From assembly GCF_001698815.1 (NCBI RefSeq), contig NZ_LGSI01000041.1, positions 1 to 64,000 on the forward strand: a DNA stretch of 64,000 nt. Direction: 5' to 3'. A program made the translations under genes and the position numbers. Below are positions 26,619 through 36,300 of the stretch, piece after piece; within the stretch, counting starts at the first letter, position 1, and each line of letters begins with the position of its first letter. This stretch comes from Pseudomonas syringae (GTDB taxonomy: Bacteria > Pseudomonadota > Gammaproteobacteria > Pseudomonadales > Pseudomonadaceae). Under the pieces are notes generated by a model. The model had not been told where the DNA came from. It made no database searches and was given only the letters and a program-made list of their open reading frames with translations.

Positions 26619-27359
26619 TCAACGCGCTCGCCACTCTCCCAAACGCCCTCGCAAACGAGCTGCGCACTGGCTGTGTAACTGGCTGACTCGCGACTCGCTG
26701 ACCCCCAGGACCTCACCGATTTCCTTGAGATTCAGCTCCTCGTCATAGTACAGCGCCAACACCAGTCGCTCGCGCTCTGGCAAATTGGCAATCGCATCTG
26801 CTAACGCAGCCTGGAAACGTTCGTCTTCCAGATCCCGCGATGGCTCAAGCGAACCGCTTGCGCCGTCCTCGTGCAGCCCTTCATGTTCGCCGTCCTGCAA
26901 AAGGTCGTCGAAACTGAACAGACGGCTGCCCAGGGTATCGTTCAAAATCCCGTAATAATCATCGAGACTCAATTGGAGTTCGGCCGCAACCTCGTGATCT
27001 TTAGCGTCACGACCTGTTTTAGCTTCAATTGAGCGAATTGCGTCACTGACCATGCGCGTATTGCGGTGAACCGAACGCGGTGCCCAATCGCCTTTGCGCA
27101 CTTCATCGAGCATCGCGCCACGAATCCGGATGCCCGCGTAGGTCTCGAAACTCGCGCCTTTGGTGCAGTCGTATTTGGTGGACACTTCAAGCAGTCCGAT
27201 CATGCCGGCCTGGATCAGGTCCTCGACCTGAACGCTGGCCGGCAAGCGCGCCAGCAAGTGATAGGCGATACGTTTGACCAGCGGCGCATAGCGCTCGATG
27301 AGCTCGTACTGCGAGTTCTTGGAGGTCTTGCTGTACATCTGATAGCCGCTGGCTGTCAT
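26619..27359 (-). CDS. fliA: Flagellar sigma factor FliA (sigma-28)
   Basis: The 246-residue sigma-70-family protein has region 2 (LIERYAPLVKRIAYHLLARL, then DLIQAGMIGLLEVSTKYD, then ETYAGIRIRGAMLDEVRKGD) and region 4 (LPERERLVLALYYDEELNLK, then VSESRVSQLHSQ). It directs transcription of late genes such as fliC, normally held by FlgM (not in the window). It overlaps fleN by 4 bp. Sigma-28 promoter matches occur at 4837, 19097, 53566 and 56548. Confidence 0.97.
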   Translation of the reverse strand: MTASGYQMYSKTSKNSQYELIERYAPLVKRIAYHLLARLPASVQVEDLIQAGMIGLLEVSTKYDCTKGASFETYAGIRIRGAMLDEVRKGDWAPRSVHRNTRMVSDAIRSIEAKTGRDAKDHEVAAELQLSLDDYYGILNDTLGSRLFSFDDLLQDGEHEGLHEDGASGSLEPSRDLEDERFQAALADAIANLPERERLVLALYYDEELNLKEIGEVLGVSESRVSQLHSQCAARLRGRLGEWRAR

Positions 27360-28189
27360 TGGACAGGCCCCGCAAATGTCTGGTGAACAAGTCGCTCCAC
27401 GAAGAACTCAAGATGACCGCGCGGATTGGCCGGCAGCGGCCAGGTGTCGACTTTCTGCGCAATAGCCTTGAAGGCCAGGGAGCATTTGGAGCGCGGGAAC
27501 GCTTCGTAAACGGCACGCTGCTTCTGCACCGCCTTGCGTACGCACTCGTCGTAAGGCACGGCGCCGACGTATTGCAGGGCAACATCGAGGAAGCGGTCGG
27601 TCACTTTGGTCAGCTTGGCAAACAGGTTGCGGCCTTCCTGCGGGCTCTGGGCCATATTGGCCAGGACCCGGAAGCGATTCATGCCGTAGTCGCGATTGAG
27701 CAGCTTGATCAGCGCATAGGCATCAGTGATCGAGGTCGGTTCGTCGCACACCACCAGCAAGACTTCCTGGGCAGCGCGCACGAAGCTCACCACCGACTCG
27801 CCGATGCCGGCGGCCGTATCGATGACCAGTACGTCGAGGTTATCGCCAATATCGCTGAAGGCCTGAATCAGACCGGCATGCTGCGCTGGCGTCAGGTGCA
27901 CCATGCTCTGCGTGCCGGAAGCGGCTGGCACGATGCGAATCCCGCCAGGGCCCTGAAGGAGCACGTCGCGCAGTTCGCAACGTCCTTCAATGACGTCGGC
28001 AAGGGTGCGTTTGGGCGTAAGCCCCAGCAACACGTCGACATTGGCCAGGCCAAGGTCGGCGTCCAGCAGCATGACGCGCCGGCCAAGCTCGGCCAAGGCC
28101 AGCGATAGGTTCACTGACACGTTAGTCTTACCGACGCCACCTTTGCCGCCGGTCACCGCGATCACCTGTACGGGATGCATGCTGCCCAT
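27356..28189 (-). CDS. fleN: Flagellar number regulator FleN (MinD-like ATPase)
   Basis: The 277-residue ATPase has a deviant Walker A, AVTGGKGGVGKTNVSVNL, and VMLLDADLGLANVDVLLGL. FleN binds and antagonises FleQ, limiting flagellar number, and works with FlhF encoded upstream. Strong overall resemblance to P. aeruginosa FleN. The start region MGSMHPVQV matches its homologue. Confidence 0.96.
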   Translation of the reverse strand: MGSMHPVQVIAVTGGKGGVGKTNVSVNLSLALAELGRRVMLLDADLGLANVDVLLGLTPKRTLADVIEGRCELRDVLLQGPGGIRIVPAASGTQSMVHLTPAQHAGLIQAFSDIGDNLDVLVIDTAAGIGESVVSFVRAAQEVLLVVCDEPTSITDAYALIKLLNRDYGMNRFRVLANMAQSPQEGRNLFAKLTKVTDRFLDVALQYVGAVPYDECVRKAVQKQRAVYEAFPRSKCSLAFKAIAQKVDTWPLPANPRGHLEFFVERLVHQTFAGPVQ

Positions 28190-28304
28190 GTTATTTCATT
28201 ACCTTGTCTTGCGTAGACCGAAGCCACATTGGGGGCTGCACGTTCGCTGAGGAACAATGCGTGGCAGACCATCGATGCAGGTAAATTCCAGTAGTTCGTT
28301 TCAC

Positions 28305-29633
28305 CTAACCCACCCGCTTGCTGGGGTTGTGGTAAAGGTCGGCAAACATATCCGCCATTGCTTCTTCGCTAGGCTCTTCCTGCATCTGCACATTGACCGC
28401 ACGGGTGACCAATTGGTGCCGACGGGGAAGGTGTAAATCATCAGGTATTCGTGGCCCGTCAGTCAGGTAGGCAACAGGAAGCTCATGACTGATCGCCAGG
28501 CTGAGCACTTCGCCCAGGCTGGCAGTTTCGTCCAGCTTGGTCAGGATGCACCCGGACAAACCGCAACGTTTGTAGCTGTGGTAGGCAGCGGTCAGCACTT
28601 GTTTCTGACTGGTCGTTGCCAACACCAGATAATTACGCGCCTTGATGCCACGTCCGGCGAGGCTTTCGAGCTGCATGCGCAGGGCCGGATCGCTGGCTTG
28701 CAGGCCTGCGGTGTCAATCAACACCACGCGCTTGCGCAACAGCGGCTCCAGTGCCTGAGCCAGCGACTGGCCCGGATCGACATGAGTCACCGGTACATTG
28801 AGGATGCGACCCAAAGTCTTGAGCTGCTCCTGAGCGCCGATGCGAAAGCTGTCCATGCTCACCAGCGCGATATTCTGTGCGCCGTACTTCAACACATAGC
28901 GCGCTGCCAGCTTGGCGAGTGTGGTGGTTTTACCCATGCCAGCCGGGCCGACCATGGCAATCACGCCACCCTCTTCCAACGGCTCGATCTCCGGAGTGGC
29001 AATCATCCGCGCCAGATGCGCCAACAGCATGCGCCAGGCCTGACGAGGTTCTTCAATTTCGCTGACCATCGCCAGCAGATCGCGGGACAGCGGACCGGAC
29101 AGACCGATACGTTGCAGGCGACGCCACAGGTTGGCCTGCTGCGGACGGCTGCCTTGCAGCTGATTCCAGGCCAGCGAACCCAGCTGGACTTCCAGCAGTT
29201 CACGCAGGCCATTCAATTCAAAACGCATGTTTTCGTAGGCGCGCTGGCCGCCGGCGGGTTCCGCTGGGGCTGCGTGGGCCTGGACGAAAGGACGCGGCGG
29301 CTCTTCTAGCGTCGGTTCGATATGCGTGTCGGCAGCGCTGAGTGGCATGCCGGCGAACAGCTGACGGTTGACTGACGGGTCACTGTCGCCGCGATTGCTC
29401 AGTTCAGCCTGGGCGGAAACAATCCGCGACTGGGTTTTGCGCAGCTCGTCTTCAAGCTCGATGTTCGGCACGCGAGGCGCCAGCGCAGACAGTTTGTAAT
29501 CCAGCGCAGCAGTCAGCTCTACGCCACCGGCAATCCGCCGGTTGCCGATGATGGCCGCTTCTGCGCCCAGCTCATCGCGAACCAGTTTCATGGCTTGACG
29601 CATATCGGCGGCGAAAAATCGCTTAACTTGCAT
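28305..29633 (-). CDS. flhF: Flagellar placement GTPase FlhF
   Basis: The 442-residue SRP-family GTPase has an N-terminal basic part (MQVKRFFAADMRQAMKLVRD), a helical middle (N domain), and a G domain with GPAGMGKTTTLAKLAARY, VVLIDTAGL and LTKLDETASLGEVL. It marks the pole for flagellar assembly and is needed for flhA-dependent export placement. It starts 11 bp after flhA. Confidence 0.96.
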   Translation of the reverse strand: MQVKRFFAADMRQAMKLVRDELGAEAAIIGNRRIAGGVELTAALDYKLSALAPRVPNIELEDELRKTQSRIVSAQAELSNRGDSDPSVNRQLFAGMPLSAADTHIEPTLEEPPRPFVQAHAAPAEPAGGQRAYENMRFELNGLRELLEVQLGSLAWNQLQGSRPQQANLWRRLQRIGLSGPLSRDLLAMVSEIEEPRQAWRMLLAHLARMIATPEIEPLEEGGVIAMVGPAGMGKTTTLAKLAARYVLKYGAQNIALVSMDSFRIGAQEQLKTLGRILNVPVTHVDPGQSLAQALEPLLRKRVVLIDTAGLQASDPALRMQLESLAGRGIKARNYLVLATTSQKQVLTAAYHSYKRCGLSGCILTKLDETASLGEVLSLAISHELPVAYLTDGPRIPDDLHLPRRHQLVTRAVNVQMQEEPSEEAMADMFADLYHNPSKRVG

Positions 29634-29644
29634 GACTCACTACC

Positions 29645-31774
29645 TCAGCCGTTAGGCCCGACAGTCGCTACGATGGTGACTTGCTTATTGTCAGGAATTT
29701 CCTGATACGCCAACACATGCATGTTCGGTACAGCCAGTCGTCCAAAGCGTGACAACATGGCGCGAACCGGGCCCGCAACCAAAAGAATGACCGGCAAACC
29801 CTGCATCTCCTGCCGCTGCGCCGCGTCGATCAACGAACGCTGGAGCTTTTCTGCCATGCTTGGCTCAAGCAGAACGCCTTCTTCCTGACCCTGACCTGCC
29901 TTCTGCAAACTATTGAGCAATATCTGTTCCAACCTTGGTTCCAGAGTGATAACTGGCAGCTCCGGCTCAATCCCTACAATGCTTTGCACGATTGCGCGGC
30001 TTAATCCGACGCGTACTGCCGCAACCAGCGCGGCGGTATCTTGACTCCGCATGGCGTTGTTCGCGATGGCTTCGGCGATGCTGCGAATGTCGCGAACAGG
30101 CACCTGTTCGGCCAAAAGCGACTGCAGGACCTTGAGCAACGCCGAGAGCGAAAGAATCCCCGGAACCAGCTCTTCAGCTAGTTTTGGCGAGCTTTTGGCC
30201 AGCAATTGCATCAATTGCTGGACTTCTTCATGACCAATCAGCTCATGAGAGTGTTTATAAAGAATCTGGTTAAGGTGCGTGGCCACTACAGTACTGGCAT
30301 CCACCACGGTGTAACCCAGGGACTGTGCCTGACTGCGCTGGCTGATTTCGATCCATACCGCCTCCAGACCAAACGCCGGGTCCTTGGCGGTAATACCGTT
30401 GAGGGTGCCGAACACCTGACCAGGGTTGATCGCCAATTCCCGGTCCGGGTAAATCTCGGCTTCCGCCAGGGTCACGCCCATGAGTGTCAAACGATAGGCA
30501 CTGGGCGCCAGATCCAGGTTGTCACGGATATGCACAGTGGGCATGAGAAAGCCTAGCTCCTGAGAGAGCTTCTTGCGCACGCCCTTGATCCGCGCGAGCA
30601 GCTGACCACCCTGATTGCGATCCACCAGCGGAATCAGGCGGTAGCCCACTTCCAGGCCGATCATGTCGATGGGGGTCACGTCATCCCAGCCCAGCTCCTT
30701 GGAATCCTGAACCCGGGTCGGCGACGGCAGCATTTCCTGCTGGCGCTTGACCTCTTCCAGCGCCTGGACCTTGACCACGTTCTGCTTTTTCCACAGTAAG
30801 TAAGCGACACCGCCCGCCACCAGCCCGAGGCTGATGAAGGAAAAGTGCGGCATGCCCGGCACCAGGCCCATGACGATCATGATCCCGGCAGAAACCGCCA
30901 GCGCCTTGTGGGAAGTGAACATCTGTCGATTGATCAGCTTGCCCATCTCTTCCGAACCGGAAGCACGGGTCACCATGATCGCCGCAGCGGTGGACAGCAG
31001 CAGTGACGGCAATTGCGCCACCAAACCGTCACCAATGGTCAACAGCGTGTAGATCTTGCCCGCATCGGCAAACGTCATGTTGTGTTGCAGCATGCCGACC
31101 AGAATGCCGCCGATAAGGTTGATAAACAGAATCAACAGACCGGCGATGGCGTCACCGCGGACAAATTTCGAGGCACCGTCCATGGAGCCGTAAAACTCGG
31201 CTTCCTGGGCGACTTCCAGACGGCGGCGCTTGGCTTCCGGCTGATCGATCAGGCCGGCGTTCAAGTCAGCGTCGATTGCCATCTGTTTGCCGGGCATGGC
31301 GTCCAGGGTGAAACGCGCGCTCACCTCGGAAATCCGCCCGGCACCCTTGGTGATTACCACGAAGTTGATGATCATCAGGATCGCGAAAACCACGATACCG
31401 ACCACGTAGTTACCGCCGATCACCACCTCACCGAAGGCCTGGATCACCTTGCCGGCTGCGGCGTGACCATCCTGACCGTGAAGCATGACCACCCGCGTCG
31501 AGGCAACGTTGAGCGCCAGGCGCAGCAATGTCGCCACCAGCAGAATGGTGGGGAATACCGAAAAATCCAAAGGGCGCAATGCGTAGACGCAGACCAGCAG
31601 GACCACGATCGACAGCGCGATGTTGAAGGTGAAAAACACGTCCAGCAGGAACGGCGGCATTGGCAACATCATCATTGCCATCATGACCAACAGCAACAAC
31701 GGCACACCCAACTGGCCCCGACCGAGACCCGCGAGATTACTGCGTGCGCTACTGATTAATTGAGAGCGATCCAC
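29645..31774 (-). CDS. flhA: Flagellar export gate protein FlhA
   Basis: The 709-residue protein has about eight membrane helices in the first half, with the conserved cytoplasmic FHIPEP-type loop (GAGRISEVSARFTLDAMPGK, then GLIDQPEAKRRR). A large cytoplasmic domain that docks chaperone-substrate complexes follows. The GTG at 31774, with AGGTGA 7 bases upstream, gives the family's usual start MDRSQLISS. A reading extended to 31972 crosses the promoter and REP sequence and is rejected. Confidence 0.96.
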   Translation of the reverse strand: MDRSQLISSARSNLAGLGRGQLGVPLLLLVMMAMMMLPMPPFLLDVFFTFNIALSIVVLLVCVYALRPLDFSVFPTILLVATLLRLALNVASTRVVMLHGQDGHAAAGKVIQAFGEVVIGGNYVVGIVVFAILMIINFVVITKGAGRISEVSARFTLDAMPGKQMAIDADLNAGLIDQPEAKRRRLEVAQEAEFYGSMDGASKFVRGDAIAGLLILFINLIGGILVGMLQHNMTFADAGKIYTLLTIGDGLVAQLPSLLLSTAAAIMVTRASGSEEMGKLINRQMFTSHKALAVSAGIMIVMGLVPGMPHFSFISLGLVAGGVAYLLWKKQNVVKVQALEEVKRQQEMLPSPTRVQDSKELGWDDVTPIDMIGLEVGYRLIPLVDRNQGGQLLARIKGVRKKLSQELGFLMPTVHIRDNLDLAPSAYRLTLMGVTLAEAEIYPDRELAINPGQVFGTLNGITAKDPAFGLEAVWIEISQRSQAQSLGYTVVDASTVVATHLNQILYKHSHELIGHEEVQQLMQLLAKSSPKLAEELVPGILSLSALLKVLQSLLAEQVPVRDIRSIAEAIANNAMRSQDTAALVAAVRVGLSRAIVQSIVGIEPELPVITLEPRLEQILLNSLQKAGQGQEEGVLLEPSMAEKLQRSLIDAAQRQEMQGLPVILLVAGPVRAMLSRFGRLAVPNMHVLAYQEIPDNKQVTIVATVGPNG

Positions 31775-31835
31775 CGATTCTTCACCTGCGCTAAACCAAA
31801 ACTTTGACGCCGAAGGCGACCTGAATTGACCTATT

Positions 31836-31850
31836 GCAAGAAGCTTTCCA
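31836..31850 (-). promoter_or_regulatory. Sigma-54 promoter of flhA
   Basis: The minus strand reads TGGAAA-GCTTC-TTGC, keeping the essential GG and GC at the right 10-bp spacing, 62 bp upstream of the flhA GTG. The -24 box is imperfect. flhA is a known RpoN/FleQ target in P. aeruginosa. Confidence 0.6.
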
Positions 31851-31920
31851 ACAGTGGACAAAGGGCCATTATTTGAAGAATTAGCTGTAGGACGTGGTGT
31901 TGGCCTTTGCGACTCACCTC

Positions 31921-32330
31921 GTTGGAGCGAGGCTTGCCCGCGAATCGATTTGGCGCACGCCTCAATCGCCAACTAAAGCTGACGCGCCTTGAATTGCGCT
32001 GCACCAACAGCATTTGCGGTGCGGCTTAATCCGGTTTTGCCCTGACGGTCGACCCCATTTTGTTTCGGCAAAATGGGGGAAAACCATCTGCGCTGACGTC
32101 CGGCCCCCGCTTCGCGGCGGTTCCTTCGCTCCGGTGCCGTGGTGAGGCGACGCGCGTTTGGCGGTGTCTGATAGATCTCCGCGCGGAAAAGCGAAAACCA
32201 AAAGCTGAAACCTCGGTTTCGTTGGAGCGAGGCTTGCCCGCGAAGGCTTTATTTCATGCGGTGGAGATGTCGACTGGAATACTGATTCGCGGGCAAGCCT
32301 CGCTCCAACGGAATGTGGATAAATTCGCTC
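31921..32330. repeat. REP-bracketed structured repeat, copy 1 (flhB-flhA gap)
   Basis: The 577-bp flhB-flhA gap holds no gene. REP cores lie at 31921-31944, 32221-32244 and, inverted, 32285-32310. Between them, 32000-32170 is a module also present at about 37970-38229. It contains the perfect hairpin CCCCATTTTG-TTTCGG-CAAAATGGGG (32053-32078), then a second stem around 32103-32120 (CCCCCGC-TTC-GCGGCGG), and ends CGCGCGTTTGGCGGTGTCTG. Conservation between copies is near perfect over 32035-32104. Confidence 0.8.
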
Positions 32331-32351
32331 CTACGGATGTGCGGAACCCAA

Positions 32352-33488
32352 TCAAGAATCGCGCTGCAAATCCGGCGGAATGGAAATATCCCCCAGCGGA
32401 TCCGGCCGCTTGCCGCGACCCGAATGGTATTGGCGAATCTGATAGACATACGCCAGCACCTGAGCCACCGCCAGGTACAACCCGGCGGGGATTTCCTGAT
32501 CCAGCTCGGTGCTGTAATAGATCGATCGCGCTAGCCCCGGCGATTCGAGAATCAGAATCTGATGGTGGGCGCCGATTTCGCGGATTTTCAAGGCGATGAA
32601 ATCCGTACCCTTGGCCACCAGCATCGGCGCGCCGCCCTGCTCCGGATCGTATTTGAGGGCAACGGCGAAGTGGGTCGGGTTGGTGATGATCACATCGGCA
32701 GTGGGGATCGACTCCATCATGCGGCGCTGGGACATGTCGCGTTGCAACTGGCGTATGCGCTGCTTGACCTCCGGCCGCCCCTCCGCATCCTTGTGCTCGT
32801 CGCGAATTTCCTGCTTGGTCATCAGCAGCTTCTTGTGCCCTTCCCAGATCTGATACGGCACGTCGATGGCAGCAATGATCATCAAACCGCAGGCCATCCA
32901 CAGCGTGCTCCAGCCGACCACCTGCAAGCTGTGAATAATCGCCATTTCCAGGGGTTCGTGAGCAATGGAAATCAGGTCGGCCTTATCCTTGTTCAGGACC
33001 ACCAGGGCGACGACCAGGACAATCAAAAACTTGCCGAAGCCCTTGAGCAACTCGATCAGCGCCGTGACCGACACCATGCGCTTGAGGCCCGATGCCGGGT
33101 TCATGCGACTGAACTTGGGAGCCATGGTCTTGGCCGAGAATAGCCAGCCACCCAGGGAAATCGGGGCAATGAGGGATGCGAGCATCAGCGCCACCAGCAA
33201 AGGCAGCATGGCGACCAACGCCAGCTTGCCGGAGCTGAGCAGCATCTTGGCCATATAGCTTTGATCCATGAGCATTTCGCGACTGATGATGAAGTTGGAG
33301 CGCATCAACTCCATCATCATTTGCGCTATATCGCTGCCAAAGGACAACAATCCGCCAGCGCCGACCAGCATGATCGCCAGGGTGTTGAGCTCCTTGGATC
33401 GAGCAATCTGCCCCTCTTTTCGGGCATCCGCCTTCTTCTTGTCCGTGGGGTCTTCTGTCTTGTCCTGACCATTCTCGTTCTCGGCCAT
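32352..33488 (-). CDS. flhB: Flagellar export protein and specificity switch FlhB
   Basis: The 378-residue protein has four membrane helices and a cytoplasmic domain with the autocleavage motif NPTH at 270-273 (VIITNPTHFAVALKYDPEQG). Cleavage lets the export apparatus change from hook to filament substrates under FliK control. The start overlaps the fliR stop by 1 base. A 107-residue relative of its C-domain is encoded at 16539-16862. Confidence 0.97.
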   Translation of the reverse strand: MAENENGQDKTEDPTDKKKADARKEGQIARSKELNTLAIMLVGAGGLLSFGSDIAQMMMELMRSNFIISREMLMDQSYMAKMLLSSGKLALVAMLPLLVALMLASLIAPISLGGWLFSAKTMAPKFSRMNPASGLKRMVSVTALIELLKGFGKFLIVLVVALVVLNKDKADLISIAHEPLEMAIIHSLQVVGWSTLWMACGLMIIAAIDVPYQIWEGHKKLLMTKQEIRDEHKDAEGRPEVKQRIRQLQRDMSQRRMMESIPTADVIITNPTHFAVALKYDPEQGGAPMLVAKGTDFIALKIREIGAHHQILILESPGLARSIYYSTELDQEIPAGLYLAVAQVLAYVYQIRQYHSGRGKRPDPLGDISIPPDLQRDS

Positions 33489-34273
33489 CAGCGCGCCCTC
33501 ACCATATCGCGGAACGTTCGCAACGCATCGGCCGCCAGCGGCTGGTACTGATTGAGAATGTCACCCAGGCTGATCCACAAAATGCCCATGCCCAACACCA
33601 GCGTCAGCGGAAAACCGATAGAGAAGATGTTCAGCTGCGGCGCGGCGCGGGTCATCACGCCAAAGGCAATGTTGACCACCAGCAACGCGGTGATCGCCGG
33701 CAACACTAACGTCAGCGCGGCACCCATGACCCAGCCGAGGCTGTTGGCAAGCTCCCAGAAGTTGGACACGAGCAGACCGCTGCCGACTGGCATCGTGGTA
33801 AAGCTTTCGACCAGGGTTTCCAGGACCACCAGATGGCCGTTCATGCCCAGGAACAGCAGGGTGACCAGCATGGTGAAGAACTGCCCGATCACCGCGGCGG
33901 AGACGCCGTTGGTGGGGTCGATCATGGAGGCAAAGCCCATGCCCATCTGCGTCGAGATGATCTGCCCGGCAATCACGAACGCCTGAAAGAACAACTGCAG
34001 AAACAACCCCAGCCCGGCACCGATGATGATTTGCTCGCCGATGAGCAACAGCGCGCTGAGGTCCAGCGCGTTGACTTGCGGCATGGGCGGCAACACGGGG
34101 GCGATCACCACGGTTATCGCCAGCGCGAAGTACAGACGAATGCGCCTGGGCACCAGCGTCGTACCGAAAATCGGCATGGTCATCAACAGCGAGGTGATGC
34201 GAAACATCGGCAGCATGAAGCTGGCGACCCAGGTGCCTATTTGCCCGTCGGTCAGTGCAAGGACAGGATCCAC
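33488..34273 (-). CDS. fliR: Flagellar export gate protein FliR
   Basis: The 261-residue polytopic protein contains FRITSLLMTMPIFGTTLVPR and a conserved middle FVIAGQIISTQMGMGFASMI. The GTG at 34273 is chosen because it directly follows fliQ (5-bp gap) and gives a family-like start (MDPVLALTDGQIGTWVASF); an extended reading from 34507 runs through fliQ in another frame. Confidence 0.95.
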   Translation of the reverse strand: MDPVLALTDGQIGTWVASFMLPMFRITSLLMTMPIFGTTLVPRRIRLYFALAITVVIAPVLPPMPQVNALDLSALLLIGEQIIIGAGLGLFLQLFFQAFVIAGQIISTQMGMGFASMIDPTNGVSAAVIGQFFTMLVTLLFLGMNGHLVVLETLVESFTTMPVGSGLLVSNFWELANSLGWVMGAALTLVLPAITALLVVNIAFGVMTRAAPQLNIFSIGFPLTLVLGMGILWISLGDILNQYQPLAADALRTFRDMVRAR

Positions 34274-34278
34274 AAGCG

Positions 34279-34548
34279 CTAGCCGATCACGGTTGGAATG
34301 CTGGTGTAGAGCGCCAGGATGTATTCCATGAACACCTTGAGCAACCACGGACCGGCAACGATCAGGGTGATCAGCATCACGATCAGACGCGGGAGAAAGC
34401 TCAAGGTCTGTTCGTTGATCTGGGTGGCGGCCTGGAACATGGCCACCAGCAAACCGCAGAGCAAACTGGGTACCACGAGGATCGCCACCAGTACCGTGGT
34501 CAGCCACAACGCCTCACGGAACAGATCGACGGCTACTTCTGGCGTCAT
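34279..34548 (-). CDS. fliQ: Flagellar export gate protein FliQ
   Basis: The 89-residue protein has two membrane helices and starts MTPEVAVDLFREALWLTTVL. The loop FQAATQINEQTLSFLPRL is diagnostic. It forms the export gate with FliP and FliR. A start 9 bases upstream is possible but less typical. Confidence 0.96.
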   Translation of the reverse strand: MTPEVAVDLFREALWLTTVLVAILVVPSLLCGLLVAMFQAATQINEQTLSFLPRLIVMLITLIVAGPWLLKVFMEYILALYTSIPTVIG

Positions 34549-34573
34549 CGCGCGCACTCCTGCTCAAGAGAGG

Positions 34574-35320
34574 TCATACACCACCGAAACTACTGGCCAG
34601 GGTGCCAATAATCAGCGCCCAGCCGTCAACCAGCACAAACAACATGATCTTGAACGGCAGGGAAATGATCAGCGGCGACAACATCATCATGCCCATGGCC
34701 ATCAACACGCTGGCAACCACCAGGTCGATGACCAGGAACGGAATGAAGATCATGAAGCCGATCTGGAACGCGGTCTTGAGTTCGGAAATCACAAACGCCG
34801 GCACCAGGATGGTCAGCGGCGCCTGATCGGGGGACTCGATATCGGTGCGCTTGGACAGGCGCATGAACAACTCCAGATCGCTGGTGCGCGTCTGCGCCAG
34901 CATGAAGTCCTTGATCGGCACCTGAGCCTTGGCCACGGCATCCTGAGCGGTAAGCTTTTCAGCCAGATAAGGCTGCAAGGCGTCCTGATTCACCCGGTCG
35001 AAGACTGGCGCCATGATGAACAGGGTCAGGAAAATCGCCATGCCGGTGAGAATCTGGTTCGACGGCGTCTGCTGCAAGCCCAGGGCCTGACGCAGAATGG
35101 AAAAGACAATGATGATCCGGGTGAAACTGGTCATCAGCATGACGAACGCCGGGATGAAGCTCAGCGCCGTCATGATCAGCAGAATTTGCAGGCTGACCGA
35201 ATATTCCTGCTGGCCGTTGGCGCCGTTGGACAACGTGATCGCAGGGATCGACAACGGATCGGCGCCGAACGCCACAGGCGCCGCCAGCACCAGCAGAAGC
35301 GTCAACAGAATGCGCGGCAT
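34574..35320 (-). CDS. fliP: Flagellar export gate protein FliP
   Basis: The 248-residue protein has a cleavable-type signal sequence ([18 protein letters not shown]) and the conserved FliP segments [20 protein letters not shown] and [20 protein letters not shown]. Pentameric FliP forms the core of the export gate. Its start overlaps the fliO stop by 1 base. Confidence 0.97.
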   Translation of the reverse strand: MPRILLTLLLVLAAPVAFGADPLSIPAITLSNGANGQQEYSVSLQILLIMTALSFIPAFVMLMTSFTRIIIVFSILRQALGLQQTPSNQILTGMAIFLTLFIMAPVFDRVNQDALQPYLAEKLTAQDAVAKAQVPIKDFMLAQTRTSDLELFMRLSKRTDIESPDQAPLTILVPAFVISELKTAFQIGFMIFIPFLVIDLVVASVLMAMGMMMLSPLIISLPFKIMLFVLVDGWALIIGTLASSFGGV

Positions 35321-35766
35321 TACTTCTTATCCTTCTGATCCTTGTTGCCCATGATTTCCATCAGGCGCCGTGCGAACTCAGGAGTGGCCTGCTCGCGGAC
35401 CGGAACCTGCACCGGCTCCTTGAGCACGTGCAATGGGGTGATTCGCCCAGGCGTAACACCCAGTAATATCTGCTCGTTGCCGACCTGCACCAGCACCAGT
35501 CGATCACGCGGGCCAAGCGCTCGGGAGCCCAGCAGCTCAATGAGCTGGGCATTACCCGGCCCGCTGCGCTGTACGCGCCGCATCGTCCAGGCCAGAGCGA
35601 AGATCAGGCCGATCACCAACAACAGGCCGAACAGCAACTGCATCAGCTGCCCGCCCATCCCCATAGGCAACGAGCCGGTCACCTGTGGCGCAGCGGCCTG
35701 CACCGCAGGCTCGGCCGCCAGCGCGCTGAGCGGCATGAACAGCAATGCTCCGGCAAGCTTGATCAT
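35320..35766 (-). CDS. fliO: Flagellar biosynthesis protein FliO
   Basis: The 148-residue protein from ATG 35766 has an N-terminal signal-like helix, a membrane helix at about 40-60 ([20 protein letters not shown]) and a cytoplasmic domain with [20 protein letters not shown], the FliO pattern. It is a chaperone-like factor for FliP gate assembly. A GTG at 35772, abutting the fliN stop, is an equally possible start adding two residues. Confidence 0.92.
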   Translation of the reverse strand: MIKLAGALLFMPLSALAAEPAVQAAAPQVTGSLPMGMGGQLMQLLFGLLLVIGLIFALAWTMRRVQRSGPGNAQLIELLGSRALGPRDRLVLVQVGNEQILLGVTPGRITPLHVLKEPVQVPVREQATPEFARRLMEIMGNKDQKDKK

Positions 35767-35772
35767 GTTCAC

Positions 35773-36240
35773 TCAGCGCAGCTTCTTGATACGTTCGCTG
35801 GGGCTGATGACATCGGTCAGGCGGATGCCAAATTTCTCGTTGACCACCACGACCTCGCCATGGGCGATCAATGTACCGTTGACCAGCACGTCGAGCGGCT
35901 CACCGGCCAGACGATCCAGCTCGATCACCGAGCCCTGGTTGAGTTGCAGCAGGTTACGGATGTTGATGTCGGTGCTGCCGACTTCCATGGAGATCGACAC
36001 CGGAATGTCGAGGATCACATCCAGATTCGGGCCATCGAGATTCACCTGACCGTTGCTGCGCGGCACGCTGCCGAACTCTTCCATGGCCAGACGGCTGGAG
36101 GCAGAAGAATTGCCAGCATCAGCTGCCAACAGTGCGTCGATGTCGTCCTGACTGCCATCACCGGATTCGCCCAGTGCCGCAGCCCATTCATCGGCCAATG
36201 CCTGATCTTCAGCAGAGGTCATATCTTTATCATCAGCCAT
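35773..36240 (-). CDS. fliN: Flagellar motor switch protein FliN
   Basis: The 155-residue protein has an acidic N-terminal extension and a C-terminal SpoA domain (LDVILDIPVSISMEVGSTDI, then LNQGSVIELDRLAGEPLDVL). The extension contains SQDDIDALLAA at 30-40, which closely resembles the CheY-binding peptide of FliM. FliN forms the bottom of the C-ring and takes part in export docking. Confidence 0.96.
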   Translation of the reverse strand: MADDKDMTSAEDQALADEWAAALGESGDGSQDDIDALLAADAGNSSASSRLAMEEFGSVPRSNGQVNLDGPNLDVILDIPVSISMEVGSTDINIRNLLQLNQGSVIELDRLAGEPLDVLVNGTLIAHGEVVVVNEKFGIRLTDVISPSERIKKLR

Positions 36241-36300
36241 CGGTTGTCCTCGGCGAACAGTGATTCAGTTACACAGCAAAATTTCGACGCAGACAAAAGG

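Noticed and set aside
31775..31972. Extended N-terminus for flhA
   Set aside because: The extension runs through the sigma-54 promoter and the start of REP sequence, and lacks family similarity. The GTG at 31774 with a good ribosome site gives normal FlhA.
32059..32599. Small proteins encoded by the structured repeat
   Set aside because: Open frames through the repeats exist on both strands in both copies, but they differ in ends and frame outside the shared core and run through hairpins and REPs. Structure is better supported than coding.
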